This document shows, piece by piece, positions 39,148 to 50,387 of a DNA stretch of 64,000 nucleotides. A program made the position numbers and the translations under genes. Source of the DNA: Pirellulaceae bacterium (GTDB taxonomy: Bacteria; Planctomycetota; Planctomycetia; Pirellulales; Pirellulaceae); the NCBI GenBank assembly GCA_026004795.1, contig BPJV01000008.1:181895-245894 (forward strand), written 5' to 3'. Each line of letters opens with the position of its first letter. Positions within the stretch are counted from its first letter, which is position 1. The notes beneath the pieces were generated by a model. The model did no database searches. It was not told where the DNA came from and worked only from the letters and a program-made list of their open reading frames with translations.

Positions 39148-39755
39148 TGGCGGCCAGGCCGTAGCCGTTTCAGCTACGTCGCGCGACAGTTGAAGTATTA
39201 AACGCGGAGCGGCCGGCATTTGTTGCCGTGCCGTTTCGTGTTTTTTGAGTCCGTACAGAACGCTAGGCGACGGTCACCAATCTCGGCTGTCTTGTTGCAG
39301 CCCCTACAAGTACGCATGGACATGCACGTCAGTTTTCACCGTGCATACTCACGTAGAATAGGACGGATGGCGTAACGGTGCCCAATTAGCGCAATCGAAT
39401 ACCTCACCGGTTTTATCTCAACTGTCGTGCGTCAGCGCCGCACGATGTCTATTGTTATTAGGTGGCGGCGTTTTGGCGGTCGGGGGTGAGCAAACGGATT
39501 CCTAGCGAAATCTCTACACATCGGTGCGTTGATACCTTGACCAAGCTTCTTGAGCCTTAGTACTTTGATCCCGTAACACCGCATGGATTATGTGCCAGGT
39601 TTCAATCCACCAGAAAACCACGGAAGAAGCGTGCCGTCTTTTTACTGCTGGGAAGCATGATTATAACGCCCTATTTAGAGGATAGGTCCCCGGATCTTGG
39701 TATCTTGCGCCTATTGCAATGCATTGAGTTTTTTCCTTTTTTCGGGATTACCGGG
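39148..39755. other. Intergenic region downstream of DUF1559 gene
   Basis: Apart from the weak terminator candidate at 39211-39246, I see no gene or RNA. An in-frame extension of the next gene (from 39657) is present but reads as an unlikely N-terminus, so I leave it non-coding. Confidence 0.4.
39211..39246 (+). terminator. Possible terminator after DUF1559 gene
   Basis: CGGCA (39214-39218) and TGCCG (39224-39228) pair around a TTTGT loop, and a run of six T follows at 39241-39246. The T-run is about 12 nt from the stem, so this is only a weak intrinsic-terminator candidate. Confidence 0.35.
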
Positions 39756-40529
39756 ATGAATTCGAACCACCTAAACGAACCACATTCAACCGACAGAGTT
39801 GTCGCCTCAGCTGATCGTACGGCCACTACCACATGGAATGGAGCCGTGACCGCCATCTTGCTGTTCGCGTTGGCGTCCGCCAGTGCTTTTTTGGGGGAGA
39901 GATGCGTTGCCGCTTTCCAGGAGTTTTTTTACCCACCACCTCACGGCCAGGTCAGCGACCCTCCGGACTATCTGTTAGCGATCAAACGATCTATGATGGC
40001 CAACATGGCAATTGGATACGGCCTGTTCGGGGCAATGTGCTTCAGCTTCATGGGAGCCCTGCTCGGCCAATCGCACGGCCGAGCGTCGTGCGGTAGGGGG
40101 CTGCTGATAGGTTCCTTGGTCGGTATCCTCAGCGGTGCCCTGACAGCACCATTGGGCTATTACATTCAGAATACCTATCAGCAGGTGGACATGGAACCAA
40201 CAGTGAAGGCATCTTTCGTTCTCGGCTGGACGTTCATAGGATTTGGTGTCGGCGGGGGACTTTTACCGGTTTTGCTAGGAATCACACGGGGCGTTGGGAA
40301 GGCGATCTTTATTGGCATCGGGGTAGGCGTCTTCGCTTTGGTATTGCATTTGGTTCTGGCGACTGCCTTGTTTCCCATCGATCCGCCTGAGATGATGTTC
40401 TCTTTCGGATATGGAATTCGACTGCTGGCTATGAACATGATGGCGGCAGCTTCTGCAACAGCAGCCTTATTGGTTCTGCGGGAATCGATTCGAACGAAAG
40501 CGATTAGCAACGGTGGTACTGGAACTTAA
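39756..40529 (+). CDS. Polytopic membrane protein, function unknown
   Basis: A 257-aa protein. Start ATG 39756 (MNSNHLNEPHS) is preferred to in-frame 39657. Hydrophobic stretches predict about five or six membrane segments: AVTAILLFALASASAFLG, IGYGLFGAMCFSFMGALLG, GLLIGSLVGILSGALTAPLG, GVGGGLLPVLLGI, FIGIGVGVFALVLHLVLA and LAMNMMAAASATAALLVL. I do not recognise the family. It overlaps the start of pdxA by 17 bp, so the two are probably co-transcribed. Confidence 0.72.
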   Translation: MNSNHLNEPHSTDRVVASADRTATTTWNGAVTAILLFALASASAFLGERCVAAFQEFFYPPPHGQVSDPPDYLLAIKRSMMANMAIGYGLFGAMCFSFMGALLGQSHGRASCGRGLLIGSLVGILSGALTAPLGYYIQNTYQQVDMEPTVKASFVLGWTFIGFGVGGGLLPVLLGITRGVGKAIFIGIGVGVFALVLHLVLATALFPIDPPEMMFSFGYGIRLLAMNMMAAASATAALLVLRESIRTKAISNGGTGT

Positions 40530-41574
40530 TCATAGCGAACGGCCGCGGATTGGCTTGACCATGGGAGACCCGGCGGGAGTGGGGCCAGAGTTGATCCTGC
40601 GCGCACTGGACGAACCACTGGTCAACGACTTGCACCAACTTATTGTCTTCGGTGATCTTCGTGTGCTGGAGCTTGTTAGCGCTCAGGTTGCGGCTCCGCT
40701 GCCTTCCAACTTGGCCGTGATCCCTACTGAGACTTGGGTGGATCCCAAATTCCATCCACCGGTCAGTCAACCGGTCTTGGTCGACTTGCACAACGTCGAC
40801 GTCACTCGTCTAGAACCGGGCCGCGTGGATCGGGAATGCGGACGGGCAAGTTTCCAGTTTATCGAAGCGGCTATCGAAGCGATTGAAAGCGGGCGGATCG
40901 ATGCGATCACCACGGCACCAATCTGCAAGGAAGCATGGATGTTGGCGGGATACCATTATCCCGGGCACACCGAACTGTTCGCCGAACGCGCTGCCGCTCA
41001 GCGATGGTGCATGATGCAGTATTCCAAGGAGATCACCTGCGCGTTCGTGACGGTTCATATCGCTTTCGCCGACGTCCCCCAACAACTATCGACGCGTCGT
41101 ATCGTCGATACGATCGAGTTGCTGGCCGATACGTTGCACATGTTGCGCCGCCGGAAGCCCAGAATCGTCGTGTTGGGCTTGAACCCCCATGCCGGCGAAG
41201 GCGGTTTGTTCGGATATGGCGAGGAGGAACAAATCATTGCCCCGGCAGTGTCCGAGGCGGTGAACAATGGCCTGCTTGTGGAAGGTCCCGTGCCTCCCGA
41301 TACCGCCTTCCTGCCGACAAAGCGACAAGAAACCGATGGCTACGTGTGCATGTACCATGATCAGGGACATATTCCTGTCAAAGCGTTGGCGTTCGAATCG
41401 GCCGTCAACACTACGCTGGGAATCGACCTCGTTCGCACTAGCGTCGACCACGGCACGGCATTTGATATCGCATGGCAAGGAAAAGCGCAACCTAGCAGTC
41501 TCTTTGCTGCCATTCAACTCGCCGGTGAATTAGTGATCGCGCGGCGCAATCGCGACTCCCCCACCGCGTCGTAA
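40513..41574 (+). CDS. pdxA: 4-hydroxythreonine-4-phosphate dehydrogenase
   Basis: A 353-aa PdxA, which oxidises 4-phosphohydroxy-L-threonine in pyridoxal phosphate synthesis (DXP-dependent route). The family start RIGLTMGDPAGVGPELIL is clear, as are the metal/substrate region GYHYPGHTELFAE, VHIAFADVP, LGLNPHAGEGGLFGYGEEE and the C-terminal YHDQGHIPVKAL and TSVDHGTAFDIA. The start is probably GTG 40513, inside the end of the upstream membrane-protein gene. PdxJ is not in the window. Length and motifs are normal. Confidence 0.95.
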   Translation: MVLELNHSERPRIGLTMGDPAGVGPELILRALDEPLVNDLHQLIVFGDLRVLELVSAQVAAPLPSNLAVIPTETWVDPKFHPPVSQPVLVDLHNVDVTRLEPGRVDRECGRASFQFIEAAIEAIESGRIDAITTAPICKEAWMLAGYHYPGHTELFAERAAAQRWCMMQYSKEITCAFVTVHIAFADVPQQLSTRRIVDTIELLADTLHMLRRRKPRIVVLGLNPHAGEGGLFGYGEEEQIIAPAVSEAVNNGLLVEGPVPPDTAFLPTKRQETDGYVCMYHDQGHIPVKALAFESAVNTTLGIDLVRTSVDHGTAFDIAWQGKAQPSSLFAAIQLAGELVIARRNRDSPTAS

Positions 41575-42073
41575 ATCGATTGCCACCAACCGCGTCTCGG
41601 CGGAGGATCGGCGCATGGTGCAGCGGATCGAGGCTTTAGGTCGTGCAAGCGATCCACTGCGGTGGCGCCGCAATCAGCAGCTCCGGGGACTTTAGGTCGA
41701 ACAACGGCCTGCGTGAAAATCGCCGGTCGCGGGTGTAACTTTCTTGCAGACAGGGCTCTACAACGCTCCATTTGGGAACTGATTGCGCCCGTCGGCCGCT
41801 GTTGTCTGAGTGGCAGGGACAAAACTGGTAGGGACAAAGCGGGCAGGCTGATCCGCCGAGCGGGGGAGGCCGTTGGCGCGTCGGCTACCGTTCGCCCAAC
41901 GACCGCCGCGTTGGTTGTGCGTTTTCACAGACCATGGCTTCCTTGCGGCTTAGACCCATCGCCCCCCATTTAGGTTGCAGCAATCGCTGGTGGATGGGAT
42001 AATACGCGGAGGATGTCGCCACCGCCTTCCCTTGAATGGTCCCTCGAGTCGATCGGTTACCGCTCCAGACGTG
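41575..42073. other. Intergenic region between pdxA and the kinase gene
   Basis: The frame of the following kinase is open from about 41975, but this stretch reads as an unlikely N-terminus. I see no other gene, RNA or clear hairpin here. Confidence 0.4.
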
Positions 42074-45000
42074 ATGACCCCCAATCGTGATAGTGGAGAG
42101 AACCAAAGGGCCGCCCCCGCGGCCGATCACGCGGAGCAGGCTGTTCCCGCCAGTGATATGACCGCACCGGAGGCTGATCTTGCCGGTTCGACACCATCAT
42201 TCAGCGTTGATGCCGGATCGTGTGGCGAGGACGATCAAACGGTGCAGGAGCATCCCGCGGCAGGACAGCATGTCGTGGCCGCCGAATTGCGCGCTTATGC
42301 TGCCGTGATGGGGCGTCAGTACGTGGGACGCGAGGTGGGGAATTTTCGATTCCTTGACATCCTTGGATTGGGGGGGATGGGATGTGTCTTCATCGCCCAC
42401 GAGATCAGCATGAACCGTCGTGTGGCGCTCAAGCTGTTGGTTGAGTCGACGGTGCAACGCTTTCCCAAGTGGCGAGATCGCTTTCAGCGCGAGGTGCAAG
42501 CGGTTGCCATGTTGGATCACCCATCGGTGGTGCGCGCCTACCATGCTGGCAGTTTGGATGGCATGCCGTTCCTGGCGATGGAGTTGGTGCGCGGAGCCAC
42601 ACTGAGGGAGTTGATTCAACATTATATTAGTCTGGATCCGGATGCGGCGGCGGAGTCGGCGAGCCAGATCGCCCGCCAATTGTGGCACCGCAAGTTCCCC
42701 GACGACTACCCGGGGCCGCTCGTGTCACCAGAGGAAGAAAGCCCGGCGATCGACCTCTTTTCTCAACGGCTGCGCGATGCCATCTCCATTGGGATCGACT
42801 TGGCGGACGCCTTGGCCTGCGCGCACCGTCACGGCATTCTGCACCGCGATGTCAAACCATCGAACATCTTGATCGACTTCGAGGGCAAAGCAAAGCTCTC
42901 GGACTTTGGGCTGGCGCGCGTGAAGAACAGCTCCGAGTCGTATACGCAGAGCGGCGCGGTGCTGGGAACATTTCGCTACATGAGCCCCGAGCAGGTAGCT
43001 GGTCAAGCGGTGACCGAGCAGAGTGATATTTTCTCGCTCGGCGCAACCCTTTACGAACTGATTACCCTCCACCCATTGTGCCCTGCGACCGAGCCGCACG
43101 AAGTGATTCAATTCTTGTGTCGAGGTCGATTCACCCCGCCCCGGGAACGGGTACCCCACCTGCCCAAAGCGCTGGAAGCGATTCTTCTGAAAGCGACGGC
43201 CCGCGATCGTGTACAACGATATCAATCAGCGCGGGAATTGGCCGACGATCTGCGTCGTTTTCAAGCTGGTGCTCCCGTCGAGGCCAAGCATCCGCCGTGG
43301 TGGAGATCAATGCGGGAATGGGCGTATCAGCACCCGCGCGCCGCCACGGTGTTGGCATCGGTGATGATCGTATTCCTATTCTTGCTCGGTGGGCTGCATT
43401 GGCATAACAGGCGCCTCGCCAATTTGAACGCCAATCTGGATATCGCGGTGAAGCGGGCCGAAGCGGCGTCGCAACAGGCCGAACAGGCTCGTTTGCACTC
43501 GGAACATCTCCTCTACGCGTCAGAAATCGCTCGGACCCATGATGCGATCGAGAGGGGAAATATTGCCGAAGCAGCGGAGTTGCTCGAGCGCTATCAAGCG
43601 CCGCACGCGGATTATCCGGTTGATATCGAATGGCGTTTCCTAGCTCGCCAGATCGGACAGCTTGCCGAGACCATTTCAGTTTCGCCGGTTCCACTGTACG
43701 CGGTCGCCGTCAGTCCGGATGGCCAGCGCATCGCTATGGCCGGCAAAGATGCGACCATTTACTTGCGCCGCACGGATTTGTTCGCTGAGGAGCGGGAGGT
43801 CGTTACTGGGCAGGTCGAAGTTAATCGACTGGCCTTCAGCCGGGATGGAAGGCGTCTGCTGTCGGCCGGAGACGATGGAACGGTCCGCATGTGGCATGTG
43901 GCAACTGGAGAAGAACTACTGAACATCAAGTGTGGGGCGGAGCGGGTTCTCAATGCCCAATTCGCCCTAGGCGACGAAGTTATTCTTTCGGCCAGCCACG
44001 AGCCGTCGTCGGTGCGCTTGTGGGATGCGCGCAGTGGCAACTTCCTCCGTTCGCTCGACGATAGCCTGTACAGTGTCGAAGGCCTGGCCATTTCTCCCGA
44101 TTCAACGAAGGTTGCCGTCGCAGGGTGGAAGTCGAAAAAATGCCTGATCTATGATCTGGCTGCCGAGTCGCCGCCGCGAGTCTTCGCCGCCGGCAGTGTG
44201 CAGTTCAAAGCCGTCCAGTGGACGACGCTCGACGAGATCGATGTGATCGCCGCCACAACCGTCGAAGGGCAGATCTACTTGGGACCCGTCGACGGGCAGC
44301 GGTTGCTCCTGTGGCCCACGCGACGCACGATTGAAGACATTGCATGGGATCCCCATCATCAGCGTTTGGCCATCGCTTGCTACGATGGACATGTTGAGAC
44401 CCACCGTTTGGCCAGCGATGGTGCCATCGCCATCCAGTGTCCGGACGATGAGCCGCTGGTGTGGAGCCAGCGAGTCGACGAGGATCGGTTCGCCGTCGCG
44501 ACGCCTAAGCGGATTGGAATCTGTCACGCGTCGTCGGGACAGACGTCGTGGACCGAGTGCGAACAGGCGATCGATTCTACCCGGCAGATCCAGTTATCAC
44601 CCAACGGACAGGCGTTGATACGCGCGGGACAGGCGTTCGTACTGCGCGGAGATGAATGGATGCCAGACGGTGAGCTTCCCGCACGCAAGCAACTCACCCG
44701 CGTCGTCTGGTTTCCCGATGGCAAACGGTTGCTCGCCGGGTACCGCGATGGCAGCCTGCGGGTGATGTCGGTGAACTTGTGGCGCGAAACCGATTCCTGG
44801 AATGAAAACGGATCGCTCCATGCGAGCGAAGTGGTCGCGTTGGCCGTCGCCGCAGATTCTCCACTGGCGGCCGTGAGCTTCGCCGATCGCCAGTTGGCAT
44901 TGGTCGACTTGCAGCGGAACGAGCAAATCGGTCCGGCAGTCGAAGCAACCAGCATTGTCCGCCACATGGCGTTCGAGGAAGCGTCCGGTTCGTTGGTGAC

Positions 45001-46312
45001 CGCCGATCCGCCAACGCGCTGGTCGTGGACCAGCGGACGATTGCAACCTGCACGCACCGACACGTTCAATTATTTCCAGGGATTAACAGCGATACCCGGC
45101 CAATCGGCTCTTCTGTCCGTGCACGTTGATCGATGTTGCCTGTTGAACAGCGCCGACCTCGAACTGCGCGATATTCCGTTGGCGTGGGACCGGCGTTCAG
45201 CCATCGTGCTGGACCGCGCTTCGAGGACCGTCAGCTATACGGATTGGTGGGGACGTCTCGCCTGGATCAAGGTGGATGACGTGCGGCGACTGCTACGGCG
45301 TTCGCAGCGACGAATCGGCCGCGCACGCCGCACCTATGCGGTCGCTTACTCTGCTGACGGCAATCGGCTATTCTCCGTCGGAGACGACGGCAATTTGCGC
45401 ATCGAGACCACGGATGCCAATGGCGATCTGATCGTGCCATTGTCGGCGGATCAAGTCACGCGCAGCACCATGGCCCGCGAGCGGGCATTGGCGTTGGTGA
45501 TCAGCGCCGACCGCGCGACGTGGCGTGACTTGGAAACCGGCGACGTCGGTGTCCTGCCTTTGCCTGAGAACGAACCGTTGCGCGGACAGCCGCGTGCCGT
45601 CGCCTTGACACCCGATGGACGCCTGGCCGCCGCGCTGACCGAACGCGACTTGCTGGTCTGGGACATTGCAGCCGGCAAACTGCGAACCGCCGTCGAAGTG
45701 CTTCCTGAACTCGGCCAGCCCTTGCCCATGTGGCACCCCCAAGTGACTTTTGGCCCACGCGGTCACCGTATCGCCATCGTCGATTACCCCGAAAACCGTC
45801 TCCTCGCCTGCATCTACTCCCCTTCTGGGGAACTGGAGAAGCGACTCGAATTAACCGAAACGGCTAGTTGCGGTTCTTGGTCGCCAGATCTCCAGTGGTT
45901 AGCCGTTGGCACGGAACAGCACTTCGAAGTGCGCCAAATGCCGACGTTGGAAATCCGCCGCAGGATTGCTCATCCCCATGTGGCGATGGTCATCTGGCCA
46001 GTCGACGAATCTGGTGTCATCCTGATCGACGGCGAACACAACCTGGTTTACTGGGACTTCCAAGATCCTGAAAGCAGGCCGATCTACTGGGGCAAGAGCG
46101 ATGCCGATGCGAAACATGCGGTGCTATCCCCCTCCGGACGTACTATGCTCGTGTCCGAGACCAGCGGTCACGTTTCCTTCTGGCAGATCGCCACAGGTCG
46201 CCGATATTTCGATCACAACTTCGGGCACGGCCCCATCAACCACATCTCAGTCTCCGCCGCTGGCTATTTCGCCCTCCAGGCCCCCTCCCACCTTTGTTTT
46301 TGCACCTACTAG
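42074..46312 (+). CDS. Ser/Thr protein kinase with transmembrane segment and WD40-like beta-propellers
   Basis: A 1412-aa Hanks-type kinase (start ATG 42074 chosen). The glycine loop GLGGMG is near residue 98, VALKLL follows, then HRDVKPSN near 258, DFG near 277, and GTFRYMSPEQ. An insertion of about 40 residues (QHYISLDPDAAAE to EEESPAIDLF) separates the hinge from the C-lobe, as in other planctomycete kinases. The membrane segment VLASVMIVFLFLLGGLHW is near residue 425, followed by a coiled coil (ANLDIAVKRAEAASQQAEQA). From about residue 535 to the end there are WD40-type repeats with SPDGQRIAMAG, SRDGRRLLSAGDDGTVRMW and TPDGRLAAALTERDLLVWD. It is monocistronic and directly precedes repeat copy B. 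The signal sensed is unknown. Confidence 0.92.
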   Translation: MTPNRDSGENQRAAPAADHAEQAVPASDMTAPEADLAGSTPSFSVDAGSCGEDDQTVQEHPAAGQHVVAAELRAYAAVMGRQYVGREVGNFRFLDILGLGGMGCVFIAHEISMNRRVALKLLVESTVQRFPKWRDRFQREVQAVAMLDHPSVVRAYHAGSLDGMPFLAMELVRGATLRELIQHYISLDPDAAAESASQIARQLWHRKFPDDYPGPLVSPEEESPAIDLFSQRLRDAISIGIDLADALACAHRHGILHRDVKPSNILIDFEGKAKLSDFGLARVKNSSESYTQSGAVLGTFRYMSPEQVAGQAVTEQSDIFSLGATLYELITLHPLCPATEPHEVIQFLCRGRFTPPRERVPHLPKALEAILLKATARDRVQRYQSARELADDLRRFQAGAPVEAKHPPWWRSMREWAYQHPRAATVLASVMIVFLFLLGGLHWHNRRLANLNANLDIAVKRAEAASQQAEQARLHSEHLLYASEIARTHDAIERGNIAEAAELLERYQAPHADYPVDIEWRFLARQIGQLAETISVSPVPLYAVAVSPDGQRIAMAGKDATIYLRRTDLFAEEREVVTGQVEVNRLAFSRDGRRLLSAGDDGTVRMWHVATGEELLNIKCGAERVLNAQFALGDEVILSASHEPSSVRLWDARSGNFLRSLDDSLYSVEGLAISPDSTKVAVAGWKSKKCLIYDLAAESPPRVFAAGSVQFKAVQWTTLDEIDVIAATTVEGQIYLGPVDGQRLLLWPTRRTIEDIAWDPHHQRLAIACYDGHVETHRLASDGAIAIQCPDDEPLVWSQRVDEDRFAVATPKRIGICHASSGQTSWTECEQAIDSTRQIQLSPNGQALIRAGQAFVLRGDEWMPDGELPARKQLTRVVWFPDGKRLLAGYRDGSLRVMSVNLWRETDSWNENGSLHASEVVALAVAADSPLAAVSFADRQLALVDLQRNEQIGPAVEATSIVRHMAFEEASGSLVTADPPTRWSWTSGRLQPARTDTFNYFQGLTAIPGQSALLSVHVDRCCLLNSADLELRDIPLAWDRRSAIVLDRASRTVSYTDWWGRLAWIKVDDVRRLLRRSQRRIGRARRTYAVAYSADGNRLFSVGDDGNLRIETTDANGDLIVPLSADQVTRSTMARERALALVISADRATWRDLETGDVGVLPLPENEPLRGQPRAVALTPDGRLAAALTERDLLVWDIAAGKLRTAVEVLPELGQPLPMWHPQVTFGPRGHRIAIVDYPENRLLACIYSPSGELEKRLELTETASCGSWSPDLQWLAVGTEQHFEVRQMPTLEIRRRIAHPHVAMVIWPVDESGVILIDGEHNLVYWDFQDPESRPIYWGKSDADAKHAVLSPSGRTMLVSETSGHVSFWQIATGRRYFDHNFGHGPINHISVSAAGYFALQAPSHLCFCTY

Positions 46313-46367
46313 CTTTGACCGGCGGGCGTGATCCTTAGGCTCCGACCGCCGACGCACTGAGACTGTT

Positions 46368-46636
46368 GCTGTGCCGCGGCTGGAGCGGAGGAGTAGAGGC
46401 AGTTTCCATACGAGCATTCCATACGAGCACGCTTGCAATAGTATCTCGCTCTCGATACTAGCGCGCAGCGCATGCAAGTGTGGTTCAGGCCGTGGTTCGG
46501 ACTGTGGTTCGTCGAATGTCTTGCTCAATCGCTGGCGCGTCGTGCTGGTATTTGAAACGCGTCGTGGTTGATTCTGAAATGGGGTGTGGTTGTATTGGAA
46601 GTCTGCAAACTACTTCCAGGCGGCGGAGAGGCTGTG
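46368..46636 (-). repeat. Dispersed repeat element, copy B (inverted)
   Basis: This is the reverse-orientation copy of the element seen at 9193-9452 and 53551-53990. Read on the minus strand it begins CCGCCGCCTGGAAGTAG, carries ACCACGACGCGTTTCAAATA then CCAGCACGACGCGCCAGCG, a middle segment with AACCACACTTGC, and ends GAAACTGCCTCT followed by a CCAGCCGCGGCACAGC segment. CGTGCTGGTA at 46541-46550 is the conserved arm. It lies just after the kinase gene, at the left edge of the type I RM island, in inverted orientation to copy C on the right edge. Confidence 0.75.
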
Positions 46637-47455
46637 CCGAATGACGGGCCGTTTTTTTCTGCAGGCCGGCGAAGTCCCCAGCACGCCCTTCCATCGAACC
46701 GAACAAGTCGGACGGCCCGGACCAACGCCCCCATCAGCCAATGGCCCCGATGGGCGCTTGTGTCACTTACGTCAGTTGCATCACGTACCTCACACCCCTC
46801 AGGCATCTTGCGCATCTTGCGAGCCTTACGTGCGTCGCTCACGGGCTTGCGGGCATGCGGCACTTACGTCACTCACGTCACTCACGTCGCTCACGTCGCT
46901 CACGGCACTCACGGCACTCACGTCGCTCACGGCACTCACGGCACTCACGGCACTCACGGCGATCACGGCGATCACGGCGATCACGGCGATCACGGCGATC
47001 ACGGCACTGCGGGGGTGTGTGGGCACCCCAGAGCGAGACTGTACGATCAATTGAGCCACGGGCGGGCTATGCCTACAAAAGATACCAAGACCTAAACCGC
47101 GTGCCACTCGTCTCCAGCCTCCGTCCTCCCCCTGCTTCCTCTGGCCCAAGACATCCAGGAACAGATTCGCTTCCCCCATCCCCCGCGGCCGCCCCACCAT
47201 CACCGAACCCCAACTCCGCCCCTCACCACCCAACCCAACTGACAAACACAACGCCAAATGTGGCCACACCTTCAAGCGACCAACTGAAGTCCCACAAAAA
47301 TTCTCGTCGCCCCGGAACGACCACCAGCCAAGCCACCCGACGGCCGTACACGCTCAAATGCCTACGTGATATCATGTGCTGTTTCGAGAGAATTCGCAGG
47401 TATTTTCATCCTGTGCGGCAGAGGTATCCCAATTTCCCGTGGAGAGTCGAGGCAG
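46637..47455. other. Intergenic region upstream of hsdM, low complexity
   Basis: The region holds the 9-bp minisatellite (46861-47004) and then a C-rich, A/C-biased stretch (47100-47340) unlike neighbouring genes. Open frames across the minisatellite read as His/Thr/Gly, Ser/Arg or similar three-residue repeats and are not credible proteins. No other gene is seen. Confidence 0.5.
46861..47004. repeat. 9-bp tandem repeat, 16 units
   Basis: Sixteen consecutive 9-mers of the type CRCTCACGK, grading from CACTCACGT through CGCTCACGG and CACTCACGG to five identical CGATCACGG units. Degenerate relatives (ACTTACGT, ATCACGTAC, GTCGCTCACGG) extend to the left from about 46766. It is located about 450 bp upstream of hsdM. 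Confidence 0.9.
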
Positions 47456-49435
<1,980 letters not shown>

Positions 49436-49457
49436 CGCACGGCGATTGGTACGATAG

Positions 49458-49469
49458 GTCCTATAGGAC
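49458..49469. repeat. Palindrome in the hsdM/four-helix gene gap
   Basis: GTCCTATAGGAC is a perfect 12-bp palindrome. It is flanked by further pieces of the same kind (GATAGGT to the left, ACCTATAG to the right), so the 98-bp gap contains a small cluster of TATAGG/CCTATA repeats. Confidence 0.6.
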
Positions 49470-49533
49470 ATATCCGACCTATAGAACAAGCACCCAAACC
49501 CCACACTCAAACCCCAACAAGGAGCCCACCGCA

Positions 49534-50112
49534 ATGACCGACAAGTTCATTCCGGCGCACGGTGGCTACGAAAACCTGTTGTCGTATCGCAAGGCCTTGA
49601 TCGTGTACGACGCGACGGTGCGGTTTTGCAAACGGTTTCTGGATGCGCGGGATCGGACGGTGGATCAAATGGTGCAGGCGGCGCGGTCGGGCAAGCAAAA
49701 CATCGTCGAAGGCAGCATGGCGTCGGGCACGTCGAAAGAGATGGAAATCAAACTAACCAGCGTCGCGCGGGCCAGCCTGGAGGAACTGTTGGAGGACTAC
49801 CGCGATTTCCTCCGCACCCGCGACCTGCGACTCTGGGAAAAAGGATCCAAAGAAGCGTTGTTCGTCCGTCGGTTGGGCGCGCAGCCCGGCGAGTCGTACG
49901 AAACCTGGCGGATGTTTATCGAAACGCGCCCGGCCGAAGTCGTGGCGAACATCATCATTTGCCTAATTCATCAGGCGAATTATCTGCTGGACCAGCAGAT
50001 TCGACGTCTGGAACAGGCTTTCGTTCAGGAAGGCGGCATCCGCGAGCGGATGACCCGCGCCCGCGTGCAAGCGCGATCTCGACAAACCCCGCGAAGCGAC
50101 CACCTGCGATGA
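49534..50112 (+). CDS. Four-helix-bundle protein (S23/Avd-like)
   Basis: A 192-aa helical protein starting at ATG 49534 (AAGGAG ribosome-binding site). It shows the four-helix pattern of the S23/intervening-sequence family: LLSYRKALIVYDATVRFC, RDRTVDQMVQAARSGKQNI-VEGS, LTSVARASLEELLEDYRDFL, and NIIICLIHQANYLLDQQI. Relatives occur inside 23S rRNA intervening sequences, beside RM genes, and as Avd in diversity-generating retroelements. Its role here is unknown. It overlaps the next gene (ATGA) and sits between hsdM and hsdS, so it is translated with the RM genes. Confidence 0.82.
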   Translation: MTDKFIPAHGGYENLLSYRKALIVYDATVRFCKRFLDARDRTVDQMVQAARSGKQNIVEGSMASGTSKEMEIKLTSVARASLEELLEDYRDFLRTRDLRLWEKGSKEALFVRRLGAQPGESYETWRMFIETRPAEVVANIIICLIHQANYLLDQQIRRLEQAFVQEGGIRERMTRARVQARSRQTPRSDHLR

Positions 50113-50387
50113 AACAGCAAATCGGACCGACTCTCGACCGATCCAGTCGCAGCTCACGACACCTTGTTTGCAGCCTGCAGTGTCTGCTATCGCAGTGCGA
50201 TGCGGTGCCGGCGACCCTCGTCCAGTTGGAGATCACCAACACGACGTATGCAGCAGCCAACCGGCTCGTTCACCGACTGGCGGAGCTGGGCATCCTCACC
50301 GAAATCACCGGATACCGCCGGAACCGCCGTTTCTCTTACCAGCCCTACATTCAGTTGTTCCGGGACGACGTAGAGGAGCCCCAATGA
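50109..50387 (+). CDS. C-terminal winged-helix fragment of a Fic-family protein
   Basis: A 92-aa product. LEITNTTYAAANRLVHRLAE followed by LGILTEITGYRRNRRFSYQP and YIQLF matches the C-terminal winged helix of Fic proteins, which often sit between hsdM and hsdS. The Fic catalytic motif (HPFxxGNGR) is absent here and in the upstream frames, so the enzymatic part has been lost. The gene is nevertheless cleanly coupled at both ends (ATGA with the four-helix gene and with hsdS), so it may still be translated, possibly as a small DNA-binding protein (inference). Confidence 0.7.
   Translation: MKQQIGPTLDRSSRSSRHLVCSLQCLLSQCDAVPATLVQLEITNTTYAAANRLVHRLAELGILTEITGYRRNRRFSYQPYIQLFRDDVEEPQ

Noticed and set aside
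46861..47004. Possible CRISPR array
   Set aside because: Units are 9 bp with no spacers, no leader and no cas genes in the window; the 16-bp array at 53713 fails for the same reasons.
49534..50112. Diversity-generating retroelement (Avd-like gene)
   Set aside because: No reverse transcriptase, template repeat or variable repeat pair is visible nearby; the family also occurs alone.
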